Shown piece by piece: positions 46,701-58,385 of a stretch of 64,000 nucleotides of DNA (position 1 is its first letter; every line of letters starts with the position of its first letter). Under the pieces are notes generated by a model. That model worked only from the letters and a program-made list of their open reading frames with translations, was not told where the DNA came from and did not search any database. Origin of the DNA: Aralia elata (lineage: Eukaryota > Streptophyta > Magnoliopsida > Apiales > Araliaceae); the NCBI GenBank assembly GCA_034770075.1, contig CM068377.1, forward strand, positions 58,646,275 to 58,710,274, given 5' to 3'. Both the position numbers and the translations under genes were made by a program.

Positions 46701-47372
46701 AGCTTCTCCATGCAATTGGTTTGGCAAATGCCTTAGCATGCCCGACAACTCCCTCCATTCTTCATTCTTATTGGCTAGCATGTCCCCTCCTTAAATCCTA
46801 TTGGTTAGCAAATGTTTACTTGCTTCCTATTTGTGCAACATGCAACAATTAATACACCCATATGGTCTCTCCCATACCCGAATACTCCCTCATTTGTACC
46901 AAATTTGCTCAATAACTCTACCCATAATTAAAATGGGTATAACCATAAAATATTAGGATGGATAAAAATAATAAATACGGGGTTTGTTCATTTATTCGGA
47001 ATACCCATATTAAACATTTCGGGTACTAATTAAATCACTAATGAGCTCAAATAAATTTTTAACGCTTGAAAAAATTATTCCTTCGCCCATATGCTTTAAC
47101 GAAATTAATAAAAATCGAAAAGGACATAAAAATATTCGGGTGTGAATAGTGCCTCGGAAAATGTGCCTGGTGAATAGTGATTTAGTGGTTTTTCACAAAA
47201 TCAATCTATTCGCTCCCACGCGACAACAACACTTAAAACCAATGCATACACATAATCCAGGTTATAAAATAACCTTAAAATACCTCTTATAAAAATAATA
47301 TTTAATCCGCTTAATAATATTAATAAACCCAAATTACAAGGGTATTCACGATTTGCGATTGCTACTCTTCCC
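43796..47372 (-). mobile_element. Chromovirus-like LTR T4, near complete (about 3.6 kb)
   Basis: Minus strand from about GTAGCAATCGCAAATCG (right, 47372) to GGGGTCGTCACA (left, 43796). Same landmarks and length as T5: paired TGAATAGTG words (47143, 47171), purine-rich tract (46430-46580), module arms at 45600-45687 and 45820-45910 around a GC-rich centre, GACGTATAAATGTCGAAACG-type region near 45160. The TGT start is eroded, so the right end is approximate. No coding; frames at 46393-46794 are low-complexity. Confidence 0.7.
45600..45910 (-). repeat. Inverted module arms around GC-rich centre in T4
   Basis: Left arm 45600-45687 (TTGTAGTTCTAC ... GAGAAAGTTATGCC), right arm about 45820-45910 (CTTCATAACG ... 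GAGCTACAACATA). Between them 45712-45790 holds GGCGTCCGCGCCC and GCGCGTCCGTGCCC, weakly palindromic. Confidence 0.65.
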
Positions 47373-47425
47373 GATTAACTCCCCATAATCATATACATCG
47401 ATGTACATATATCCCACCAATATTT
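47373..47425. other. 53-bp spacer between head-to-head LTRs T4 and T5
   Basis: Contains ATACATCGATGTACATAT, itself a palindrome (ATGTACATCGATGTACAT-like). Nothing else recognised. Confidence 0.5.
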
Positions 47426-48904
47426 TGTAACGATCGAAAATTTTGAATTTCCTTGTAACCCAAGCTTATGTGTGAATGAAATAAATTTTTTTATTTATAT
47501 TATTATGTGTTATGTGATTAAAGGTTGTATTATAGCCTAGATATGTGTATGGGTTAAATTTTATGTGTTGTTGTGATGTTAGGGTGAATATATTGATTTC
47601 GCGAAAAATTGCAAAATCACTATTCACGGGCACGTTTACCGATGCACTATTCAAGCCATAATATTTTTGCATCTTTTTCGACCTTAATAAATTTCACTAA
47701 TACACGTGTGCGAAGAGATAATTTTTTTTCAAGTGTTAGAATTTTATTTGGAGTCATTAATGATTTAATTAGAAGCCCAAGTGATTTTAAGGGTGACCCA
47801 AACCCATAACCTAAACCCATGACCCAACCCATGACCCAAGACTTGACCCATGTGGGATATGGGCACAAAAATCAGTATAGTCGTATTAGAAGGAAGGAGT
47901 ATGCGGGTAGTAAGGGAGAGAGAACCCAAATTGGAGCATTAAAATTGGTGTGTTGTTCAAATAGGAAACAAATAAACATTCTAAGCCAATAGGAATCAAG
48001 AAGGAAACACGTGAGCCAATGGGAGCTTAGCAAGGGGGAGGGTGTCGGCCAAATGGCCTTGAGCCAAGCAAATGCAAGTATCCAATGGAGACATGCTCAT
48101 CAAACATTCCTCTCAAATGCTCCACCCCTTCATTCTCCCGAAGCAACCCTTTCACTCTCCCAAATCCATTTGTTCAGCTATCCTCCTCTTCCATTCCAAG
48201 ATAGTCTAGCTGTAAATAGAGAGAGAGTGAAAGTGAAAGAGAGCTGTAGATAGAGAGAGAGAGTGCTGAAGAAGAAGAAGTAGGAAGGAGGAAGGAGCAG
48301 CGGGTGAAGGAAAAAGAAGAGAAGGAGAAGCACAGGTGAAGCGAGGAAGGAAGAAAAAGACTTAAGAAAGGAGCCTAGCTGATTATCTTAGCCTCTAGAA
48401 GAGATTTATAGAGGTAAGCAATCAACCAAAACTGATTTCATTTGATTTTGTGAAGATTTTTGAGTTTTGAAGGTTTTTGGAGCTTTTAAGCTTTTGTTGA
48501 TGGGTTTGAGTTATTGCTGCGATTTTTGTTGTTATTGTTCATTATGGATGATTGGTAATGTTGTTAAGAGACTCTAGAAGCCATTAATAACATCTAAGTG
48601 GAACAAAAATGGAAGAAATTCTCACCTTAGCTTAATGGAGCAAGAACAATGAACTGTTGAACAAGAACATGTACTTTTGGACGGTTTAGAGGACTTTGTA
48701 ACTATGATTTTGTGTTTGTATAATTTATTTGTTATTATGATATTATACTCCCATGGGTTATGAATTTAACCCAGTTGGAATGGAGCAAAAAGGGGTTAAA
48801 ACAAAGATTTGGTGATGATTTTGGTGAAAAACACTTAGAACACTCAAAAATAGAGTATGAACTTAGTACTTTGCCTTAAGATTTGGACATGTTAATGGGT
48901 GACT

Positions 48905-49277
48905 ATAAATTTTTGATATGTTGTAGCCCCGTGAATTAGGAGTCCATAGAGTCCAAAATGGACCAATTTGAACGTGTATAGAAGAAGTTATGAAGGTTTG
49001 TAGTAATTGTGTCAAAACAGAGCATCCAAGAAAGAACAAAACTGAGTTCGGTCGTAGCGACTTTGGCTTTACGTCGGAGTACTGCACTTGGGTGTAATGA
49101 CGCCACCCAGAGGAAAGTTTTGGGCGTAGCTACGCCGGGCCAAGTTTAGGCCAGAGTCAGCTTTGGCGTCCTTTAGTAAAATAGGCATAACTTTCTCATA
49201 CGAACTCGGATTGAGGTGATTCAAGATGATTCGGAAAGAGAAAGAGTAGAACTACAACGTTCTTTTAATAATTTTTA
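48905..49277 (+). repeat. Large imperfect inverted repeat with palindrome pair in the loop
   Basis: Arm 1 48905-48996 (TTTTTGATATGTTGTAGCCC ... GAAGAAGTTATGAAGG); arm 2 49184-49277 (GGCATAACTTTCTCATACGA ... GTAGAACTACAACG). The reverse complement of arm 2 follows arm 1 at TTGTAG, the middle Gs and Ts, and (G)AAGTTATG. The loop holds GGTGTAATGACGCC (49091-49104) and the perfect palindrome GGCGTAGCTACGCC (49123-49136), 32 bp apart. Confidence 0.65.
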
Positions 49278-49749
49278 ACATTTGAGGTCAGTATCAATTC
49301 CCAAATCGGCCATTTTTAGGACTATTATGCGGCTAGAGACAATCGGAGGGCGTCGGACATGCGCGTGTGCAACATGCAATGTTTTTGACGCTAAGTTATG
49401 ATGTTCTAAGTTCTAAAACATGAATATTATGATTTTTTACTAATACTTAGTATTAACCAATGCGTATTAGATAAATCGAATGGACGTGTTGCTTGGGCTT
49501 TCGAATAGGCAAGGTTGGCGTACGCACGCGCAAGCGTCGTAACGCCATAACTAGTGTATGTAATCTTGTTTAATATTATGTTTCTAATAAGAATGAAACA
49601 TTATAGAGTAGTATAAATCATTATTTGGTATCCAACATGTGACTAATTGTTATGAGAATATGTACTTAATTGTGTAGGATATTAAAGAACTTTTGTTGTA
49701 ATATTGTAGCAGACGCACCAGACAACTTTCCTAACGCTTGTCTAACCCT

Positions 49750-50155
49750 TGTGTTGGGCAAGTTTCCTTACCCTAACTCAATTTAATATTTGGCAAGCTT
49801 CTTAACCCATACAACTTTTATATATTGTGCGAGTTTATTATGAATATGCAAGTTTACTAACTCAAACTCGAGTTATTATGTTTCAAGCATGTTAGTGGAT
49901 TAATTATTGATAATTATTCTACATCTATAATACTTATTGATATTTGCAGTTTGTGCAAGTTTTTAAATTCTTGTTTAAATTGACAATAACAAGTATTCTA
50001 TATTAAAGCAAGTTCTCTAAATTCACTCAAGTTATGTGTTGATTACATGTGTTCCGATATTGAGCTAGTTTTCTAAACTTCCACAACTTATTTCATTGTG
50101 CGAGTACTCTTATGATTATTCAAATGATTTAACATTCGTTCAAGTTATCTACCTA
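49750..50155 (+). repeat. Degenerate repeat of GCAAGTTTnCTAAC-like words
   Basis: About ten loose copies (GGGCAAGTTTCCTTACCC at 49757, GGCAAGCTTCTTAACCC, TGCAAGTTTACTAACTC, GTGCAAGTTTTTAAATTC, AGCAAGTTCTCTAAATTC, GAGCTAGTTTTCTAAAC) alternate with ACTCAAGTTAT or ACAACTTAT phrases. Confidence 0.5.
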
Positions 50156-51076
50156 TGCTATAATGCATGTTGTTGAGCCATAAAGTTCCTTATTCCATAA
50201 ATTGTTTGAAAGCTATGATAAAGCCAATTGCTTCGACTAGACACTTATTGATTTATTTATTAAAGTGATGTTAAGTCCTCGAACTATTGTTGATGTTTAG
50301 TAAAGTTATCTGATCAAATTATTTTCGTTCGGATTCCCATGTAAAGCTGAGAAGAACAACCGTTATAGCAGGGGCAATTGTATAAACGTCGGGGAACCGA
50401 CACGCGCGTAAATAGTAAGTGAGGCTTATGCATAATGCCAGGTATTCTAGGCTAATCACTTATTGTACCGTTTTTATGTGGATTATTAGATAAATTTTCG
50501 GTAATTCTATAATAGAGTTCTATGCCTTGGTGCACCCTCAGTATTGAATAGTTCCTTTCCTTGGAAAGTTTTGAAATCCTTGGATACTTCAGAAAATCCT
50601 TCGGTCCACAGTGACCACTATAATGGTGATAAAGAAGTTGTTTATTTCCTTGAGCTATCTCATTTTTAACTCCTATGAGCTATAAAGTTATTCACGTGTT
50701 TGTTCATTGCTATTTTACTTGCGGGGAAAATTTGTTGCTCACCCTTGCTTTCCTTAAAACTTTTCAGTTAGTGCAGCACGTGGCGAGAGCTCAGGAAAGG
50801 GCAAAGCTACTGATTAGTTTTGCTTAATTGTACTAGAATCATCGTTTGTATCAAGACTTATTACTTGATATTATGTATTAAGACTTATGTACTCTTATGT
50901 ATTAAGTTATGTTTGGAGTAGTCTTGGTTTCGAGACTTAGGACATGATTATTTATGTTATATCAATGTAAATATTCCTTTATTCCGCAATATATTATCGA
51001 CAACATGATGTATGTTTGAGGTAGTGATGAACCAGGTCTGCGGTTTAGGTGTCCCGGATTGGTGGGCGTCACAGGT

Positions 51077-51089
51077 TGGTATCAAAGCC
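51077..51089 (+). other. Primer-binding site after LTR T5, tRNA-Met type
   Basis: TGGTATCAAAGCC, three bases after the LTR end; one mismatch from the usual TGGTATCAGAGCC. Confidence 0.85.
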
Positions 51090-52537
51090 TTAGGATTATA
51101 AACCTTTAGAGAGGGGTCTTTAGGCTATAACCTTAGGAAATGTATAGAGAATAAGAGGAGATGAAACTCATATAGAGTTATTTTTGGGTAGTAATTTATT
51201 ATGATCTTAGAATTGAGGATTTGGATTATACTTGATGTTGTTAAGCTTGTGGATAAATTGAGGCATGTGTATTGATGGGATAATATGATAAAGTGAAAAT
51301 TTTTAAGTATAGATGATCTATTGTAAACTTAAGTTATATATATTCGAGGTAATTAGATTAATCATTTGAGGCTAATGATCAATTTTGTGGCTATTTTTTT
51401 TTAATAGAAGATTGAAGTGATGTTATATGAAGTTTCTTTGTGATGATAAGATGAGATCTTAGAATTTGTTGGGTTAAGGTTTGCGAAAAGAGAATGATTA
51501 ATTCGATAGATAATATTGAATATATCGTTATTTTGAGGTGTTAGTTAAGTTATTAAGCTTTATTGTAGAATGTCAGGTGAGACAGATGTAATGGGCTCAT
51601 AAAGAGTTGTTAACTAAAATTTGAGAGTATTTAGATGAAAGATTTTATATGCAAATTTTTAAAGTGCAAATTGAGGCAATTTAGATTGTTTTGGTGATTA
51701 GAAAGAAGAGGTAATGAATAGGTTATAAGAAATGAACCGACGGTAGATCTAGAGACTGATCTGGGAGAATGTCTAGAGATGGAACTGAATAAAGAGATAT
51801 TGAAAATTCTTAAGGATGGTTAAATAGAGCCCAAAATATGTGATTGATGGAGGAAGTGAAAGAAAGGGAGATTAAGTCCGATATTATAGGACATTTGAAG
51901 TGGTAAGATAGTACAGGACGAATGAAGGATAGTAGTCGATGTATAGGTATATGTATATCTATGTGTGTAAGATATGTGGATCCCAGTTTCTGATGTTATT
52001 AGCAGGATATCTTTTGTAAGTCCCAACTTTTATATAAGTTGTGGAGTGGTTATGTGAATCCCATCTTGTTAATAATAACAGAGGGATGAAGAACGTGGAT
52101 ATCAGGAATGCTATATGATATAAGTAGTAGGAGGTACTAAGAGAAGCTTATTAATATAAGAGTATTTATTGAATGTGCTTTGTGATAGGTATGTGTTAGC
52201 ATTAAATAAGAATGCGTTAGAAGATGAGTGTTGAGTTAATAGTATGAACTTTATTATTAACCAAAAGTGTCGCCCGAGAGGAAGGCCTTGAGAGTAAGAA
52301 AGGGGATAATTACAGTAATTGACTGTCAAAAGAAAAGTGTGAACCTTCAGACCCCGAGCTGGTCGAGGGTAGTAATTTATGGTAGCACATCGCTGAGACG
52401 TTCGTGTTGTCTTACGATGATGTAGGCCAGAAAGTTGTTAAGGAAAAGAATGCATAGGCTATTTAGCCTATATAGTAGATACGAAGAAAGAAGGGTAGAA
52501 ATTAAGAATATACCGATAGTGAGAAAGTTTCCAGATG
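51090..52537 (+). other. Internal remnant of the T5 element, no coding seen
   Basis: A/G-rich text similar in style to 17444-18222 of G1 (for example the opening TAGGATTATAAACCTTTAGA and TTTAGGCTATAACCTTAG, compare 17450-17500). Cut at about 52538 by Athila-B. No domain recognised. Confidence 0.55.
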
Positions 52538-52837
52538 TAAAGAAAACTAGCCTACTATGTTTTTATAAATGCTCTGAATATAATAAAACTCTCGATGATC
52601 AATGATCTCAACAATTATAAGTGAAAGTATTTATAGATAAATCTCTAAAGCCTAGAAGAATTCTAATCCAATTCTACTTCGGAAATCTTCACTTTGCAAG
52701 TATGGTATGATTCTAAATCCTTCTCAATCTCTGAAATCCATCTTTAAGCAGCTTCCTTATCAAATTAGATTTTAGTTTCCAAATCCAAGTCTTCCTCAGT
52801 TTCCTTTTCCAGTTCGGCATCAATTTCCATATTGTTC
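52538..52837 (-). repeat. Athila-B LTR fragment (left)
   Basis: Matches 56480-56780 and, less closely, 37530-37830. It has lost its start and ends at CCATATTGTTC, exactly where the right LTR also meets copia sequence. Confidence 0.8.
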
Positions 52838-53046
52838 TAAAAGTAATATGCACACAAGTCAGTCGTATTTAATGTGATGTAGCATATACTTTGTAATCTT
52901 ATTCGTTTATTAAAGGAATTTTACTTTATCTACATGGTGTTATTATTTAATATTTGATAAACCTATAGGTTTAAGCAATGCTTTTAAAATCATGATGATG
53001 ATCATGCTAATGAGATCTAAATTCTTAGAAAGCTTAAAACTAAAAT
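52838..53046 (+). repeat. First ~209 bp of a copia LTR
   Basis: TAAAAGTAATATGCACACAA aligns with the start of the LTRs at 7299 and 56781. It shares with 56781 private states such as GATGATGATCATGC and CTTAGAAAGCTTAAAAC that Copia-1 lacks, so these two fragments have a common source. It breaks off at ACTAAAAT and continues as Athila pol (CAGTCCCTAGGTATGC). Confidence 0.8.
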
Positions 53047-54000
53047 CAGTCCCTAGGTATGCATACTTCAAGTGCACAAGTAAGGGCTTCAAATCTAAGG
53101 TTGGGGCCTACATAACAGATGGTAAATTTTTTTGATGAGTGGCAGGTAATTTAATAGAATTGACTACATACTTATCTGAAATTTTGGGCAAAGAATGCAA
53201 TGCAACCACAACCTCCTTTAATTCTTGGTTTTGCTCAACTTCTTCGTCTTTGTCTATCTCCAAGCTGTTAGTAATGGCAACTTCCAAACCTTCTTTATGT
53301 ATGTGTTCAAAAGAGTGTTGCACTAGAGAATCAATCACATCAATAGCAAAAAACTAGATTAATATCACTAGGGTACCTCATATATATTAAACTGAATCTT
53401 CTCTCCATCAAACTCCATAGTTAAGGTCCTATTATGTACATCAATCATAGCTCTTGTTATTTTCAAAATTACCTCCCTAACAAGATATGTTTAGGATTTG
53501 GAGATGTGTCATATTCCATATTCACTATGTAAAAGTCTGCAGGAAAGATCAGCTCATTCACCTGTACTAAAACATCCTCAATTACCCCTTGAGGGTAGGT
53601 GTTAGTCCTATCAGCCAGTTGAATAATAACACCAGTTTGTTTTAAAGGACCTAGATTTAAAGAAGAAAATATAGATAAAGGCATGACATTAATTGAGGCT
53701 CCTAAATCTAACATAGCTTTCTCAAACCTGGTGTTACCTATCCTAGATAATATGATGAACATGCCTGGATCCTTGCATTTAGGTGGCATCTTTCTTTGTA
53801 GTACTGCTGATACATTCTCTCTAACAGTGACTCTTTCATCATCTTTTAACTTCATTTTGTTAGTGTACAACTCTTTCAAAAATTTAGCATATCTTGGCAC
53901 CTGTTTGATTGCATCTAACAATGGTATATTGACTTCCACCTTTCTGAAGGTCTCCAAAATCTCCTCTTCTTGCTCATCTTTCCTTAAAGTCCTGTGATTT
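53047..54000 (-). pseudogene. pol: Athila-B protease region, fragment of pol
   Basis: Homologous to 34098-35050 of Athila-A. Open 53957-53469 contains METFRKVEVNIPLLDAIKQV and the protease active site LDLGASINVMP, intact here. Further on, 53338-53108 (SLVQHSFEHIHKEGLEVAIT) continues. All of RT, RNase H and integrase are deleted: the homology stops at the copia junction. Confidence 0.9.
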
Positions 54001-54797
54001 CTAGGTGGAAAAGATTGGGGATTAGTTTTAATTGAATCACAGAGTTAGGATTTGCCTTAGGTGGTTCAACTTCCTCATTAGCTTTCTCTTCATCAAAGTT
54101 TGCAGTAGCTTTGGGCACTTCCAGCTCTTTTCCACTCCTTAGTGTAATGGCACTTACATTCTCCCTTGGATTCACAACTGTTTGGGAGGGTAACTTTCGT
54201 GAGCCTTGGGATTCCAATTTTCCTACTGTGGTTGCGAGCTAACCCAATTGATTTCTCAAATCCTGGACTGAAGTCTTTGTCTCCTGTTGGAACTGCTATG
54301 TTTGGTTCATGAATTATTGCGTGTTATTCATGAACTGTTGTGTATGTCCCACCAGGGCTTTGAACATCTCTTACATGGAAGTTTCAGAAGGTGTTGGTGT
54401 TGATGTTTTAGGTTGGTACTGAGCTGGTTGAAAGCCTTGCTGCCTATATGGAAAGACAGGTGGTGCATGTGGTCTATTCCTTCCATAACTCAGATTAGGG
54501 TGATCCTTCCATCCTAGATTATAAAGTGTTCAAATAAACATCATATCTTTTCTGAGGTTGTATTTGGTAATTCCCCATTGCATTAGCCTGCTGCATGGTT
54601 TCATCTTCTTGCATTGTGGGGCATACATCTGTGCTATAGTTTGACTGCAAGCAAATTCTAGAAGCCTTTACAACTAGCTTGTTTTCTGCAACTAATTATC
54701 TTAGCAAAGTAGTTAGTTCAGAAATCTGTTGTTCATGACTTCAAGTACTCACCTCATTTACCCTTTGTGGCGCATGATTCATTCTAGTTCCATATTG
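54001..54797 (-). pseudogene. gag: Athila-B gag C-terminal part, degenerate
   Basis: 54217-53984 reads ESQGSRKLPSQTVVNPREN and SAITLRSGKELEVPKA; toward 54780 fragments of the NPGWKDHPN/ETSMEEMF region are recognisable with stops and frameshifts. The stops are at different codons from those of Athila-A. Confidence 0.8.
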
Positions 54798-55622
54798 TTA
54801 GGAGTTTGCGGCCATGTTGGTAATCAAATTCTTTGCAGCCTCTGGAGTCTTGTCAACCAATGCTCCTCCGCTAGCAGCATCAATCATACTTCTGTCCATT
54901 AGTACCAATCCTTCATAGAAATACTGGATCAAGTGTTGATCATCTATCTGATGAGGTGGGTAGCTCGAGCAAAGCTTCTTGAATCTTTCCCAATATTCGT
55001 AGAGTGTCTCTCCATTGAATTGTCTAATTGCACAGATCTCCTTCCTTATATTGGCTACTCTTGAAGTAGGAAAATACTTCTCTAAGAATAGCTTCTTCAT
55101 GTCATTCCACGATTGGATTGTACCTGATGGTAAGTAATACATCCAATCTTTTGCCAAATCTGCCAGTGAGAAAGGAAAGGCTCTAAGCTTGATCTGCTCC
55201 TCAGTTATTCCATTTGGCTTCATGGTGGAACACACCACATGAAATTCTTTCAGATGTTTATATTGGTCCTCACCTGTAAGACCACAAAAAATAGGTAACA
55301 AATGGATTAGTCCATATTTAAGTTCAAAAACAGCTTCTAAAGCAGGATATTCTATGCATAGAGGTTGCTGATTTAAATTAGGAGTTGTCAACTCCTTTAG
55401 AGTCATGTTATTATTTTGAACAGCCATCTCCTCTTCTGATTCGGATTCAGTTGGTGAATTGTTGGACAGTAGTTCTAATGCTATGTTTAGGCCAGGTAAT
55501 GGAACTTCTTCTTCTGTAGTTGTGGACTGCACTCTACAATTTTCCTTCGTGAGCCTCCTTGCAGTTCTCTCAATTTCTGGATCAAAATTCAGTTTTGTAG
55601 ATTGAGAAGATCGAGTCATCAA
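54798..55622 (-). pseudogene. gag: Athila-B gag N-terminal and capsid region
   Basis: MTRSSQSTKLNFDPEIERTA start, 274 codons, very like 35776-36669 (YWERFKKLCSSYPPHQI, YFYEGLVLMDRSMIDAASGG, GALVDKTPEAAKNLI). It ends at TAA 54798-54800 where Athila-A has CAA (ANSQQYGTR), a C-to-T change. Confidence 0.9.
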
Positions 55623-55659
55623 GTAATAAAGAAATAGAGAATAAATAAAAATAACTAAT

Positions 55660-55683
55660 TGTTCCCCTGCAACGACGCCAAAA
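55660..55683 (-). other. Primer-binding site of Athila-B, tRNA-Asp type
   Basis: Minus strand TTTGGCGTCGTTGCAGGGGA, better preserved at its start than in Athila-A. Confidence 0.8.
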
Positions 55684-55685
55684 TT

Positions 55686-56780
55686 TGGGAGCTGTCGTCA
55701 GTGCTACCAAAAATAAAAACCTTACTTCTACTCTACAAACTCAAACCAGTATAGCAGTAGCAAGGGTCGATCCCACAGAGAACAATGCTGATTTTAATTT
55801 ATCCCAATGCTTCTAACAGTTTTAACAATAAATAAAAGATTGGGGGATTTGAATTTATTTTAACTAATTAACAAGAACAGATTTAAAATAATGAAATTAA
55901 TAAATGAATTAAAACTTCAGTTTTTTCAGTTCAGTTTCACCTTCTCACAACAATAGATCAATCAAGTATAACAGTATTCACCCTTCAATGAAACTAATAG
56001 TCCTAGATAACAACAAGCTCTATTACCCGAAATTCCTTTTAGATTGTCACTTAATGAAATAAGCTCTTCACAAGATTTTAACTATCATATAACCTAAAAC
56101 AAACTCTTTAGATTTAATATGACTGCATCATTAAGAACTAAGGAATTAGACTATTCCAAGCAACAAACACATAAGCTCAGATTGTTTAACTTGTCTCCTG
56201 ATAACCATAGCAATAACCAAAAGTTTAACCACAATTAGTATTGCTAACTGCTACTTGTGATTAGAAATAATATCGATTACATAATACTATTCCTAAATCT
56301 AGCTGATATTATCAACTAACTAATTTAATCCTGCAGAAACCAAATCAGTTAATCAAATAATATTTAACAACTAAAACAGATTATCAGAATAAGCTTCATA
56401 TAAGAAGGAGTAAAATATTGTATATTCAATCAAACCATAAATTGTTACTAAGCATCCACGTCCCCTTTAAACTGAATAAAAGAAAACTAGTCTGACATGT
56501 TTTTATGAATGATCTGAATATAATAAAACTCTCGATGATCAATGATGATCTCAATAATTATAAGTGAAAGTATTTATAGATAAATCTCTAAAGCCTAGAA
56601 GAATTCTAATCCAATTCTGCTTCGGAAATCTTCACTTTGCAAGTATGGTAGGATTCTAAATCCTTCTCAATCTCTAAAATCCAGCTTTAAGCAGCTTCCT
56701 TATCAAATTAGATTTTAGTTTCCAAATCCAAGTCTCCCTTAGTTTCCTATTTCAGTTCAGCATCAATTTCCATATTGTTC
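55686..56780 (-). repeat. Athila-B 5' LTR, truncated at 56780
   Basis: TGGGAGCTGTCGTC start; aligns with 36736 to about 37830, then at CCATATTGTTC gives way to the copia LTR. The U3 part with the CGTAGAG array is missing. Confidence 0.88.
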
Positions 56781-57399
56781 TGAAAGTAGTATACACACAA
56801 GTTAGTCATATTTGATGTGATATAGCATATACTTTGCAATCTGATTCGTTTATTAAAGGCATTTTACTTTATCTACATGGTGTTGTTATTTAATATGTGA
56901 TAAAGCCATAGTTTTAAGCAATGCTTTTAGAATCATGATGATGATCATGCTAATGAGATATAAATTCTTAGAAAGCTTAAAACTAAAATAGTTCCTAATC
57001 GTTGGATTACTAAAAAGGGGATTAGTGAATCCGGATAGATTAGTACATACGTTGCTTGCTCTTACGAAAAGGATGATTGATCTGATAATCATTTGTGTGG
57101 AGACATTAAAGCAAGTATATAGGTGCTTATTGGAGAATAAGTTCACTGAACGTAGCTCGCTAAGGAATACCTAATGGAGTTTTACTCGCCTGTCAATAGG
57201 AATTCCTCTAGTGATAGTAGTACAAGTGATCCTTGGAGTTGAGATCATCATTGTATCTTGTGTATGATGAGTTATACTTTAACATATCCCTTAAGACTTT
57301 TAGGGTATATCAAAGGGTATGCTTGGGTATAATGAGTTATACATGAAGATAGGTGAATGATCAACAAAGAATCTAATACATCCAGTAAAAGATGTGAAG
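56781..57399 (+). repeat. Copia-2 LTR, first part
   Basis: TGAAAGTAGTATACACACAA onward aligns with 7299-7945 and is interrupted at AAAGATGTGAAG by the element at 57400. It resumes at 62649. Confidence 0.9.
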
Positions 57400-58287
57400 T
57401 GATGAGTCAATTTTATACCTATAAATTGAGTATTTTTAGCTTGATGATTTGTGAGTTTTTGAGTAATTTATATTCTTTTTTATGTGTTTTTATCTTATTG
57501 TTATGAAATATGTCTTTGTATCACTCTTATGTATTTTTACTTTGTTTTGCGGGAAAAAAGAAATAAAACGGTATTTGGATCAATCTCCATAATTTATCAT
57601 TGACATAACAGCCCATTGAGGCCCAATTTCGTCCTTGGTCCATCCTTTATCTCTCAACGCTCAAAGAAGGAAAGTTGTAGATTTATTTCTTAGCTTTCTG
57701 AATCATCTTGAAACGCCTAAATCGAAGTTCGGATGAGAGAGTTATGACCATTTTACCAACATACGTCAAAGCTGAAAATTTCAGGAAATTGAGCTTTTGG
57801 ACAGATTGGCCTTTGGGGCTTCGGTTGAGATTTGAATTGTGTTAGAGTTTCCAAATGAAAATGTGTTCTTCTTAAAGATTGTAGTAGACTTCTGAAGCTT
57901 TCTGGAAAGGTATGGTGGGCAAAATTTCGAGTTCATTTGGGACTCCAAATATTGATTTTTAGATAGCTAATCCGAATCCCGCATGGACTGGATTCCTCCT
58001 GATCAGTTGGAGTATTTGGACCATAACTTGAGCTTCCCAACTCCAAACCAGGTGATTCAAAAGCCCAAATTCATTAGAAACTCCAAGGCTACAACTTTTG
58101 TTCTTTGACCAAGTCCAAATTCGGTGGTTTGCTAATTCAAAATCAGCTTGTAAGCTGCTGATCAGTTTTGGTGTCAGATTTTGACTTCTTATGAGGTGCA
58201 CGTTTTTGGGTTTTTGATTGCCTTAGATGGCTGATTCACATGACCAAAATTAGTTGTTGGATCTTGACATCTTGTACACTTGAGTGC

Positions 58288-58296
58288 CTATAAATA
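58288..58296 (+). promoter_or_regulatory. TATA box of D1 LTR
   Basis: CTATAAATA, kept at 61623-61631 in the other LTR. Confidence 0.7.
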
Positions 58297-58385
58297 CCAA
58301 GTGAAGTTAGACTTGTATTTTGCTAATTCACAAACTAATACACACCATCTTCTTCATCTTCTTCATCTTCTCCAAATTCTAGTGT

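Larger units (their letters stand above)
47426..51073 (+). mobile_element. Chromovirus-like LTR T5, complete (3648 bp)
   Basis: TGTAACGATCG... to ...GGGCGTCACA, followed by a tRNA-Met primer-binding site, so this is the 5' LTR of an element whose internal part is mostly lost. Landmarks in order: CACTATTCA pair (47618, 47645), purine-rich leader with GAGAGA and GAAGAAG (48205-48360), module arm, palindromes, second module arm, degenerate CAAGTT repeat (49750-50155). I saw no frame with a known domain. Confidence 0.8.

Noticed and set aside
43796..51073. A recent perfect palindrome formed by T4 and T5
   Set aside because: The two LTRs share landmarks but differ at many positions, so they are separate family members, not a fresh inverted duplication.
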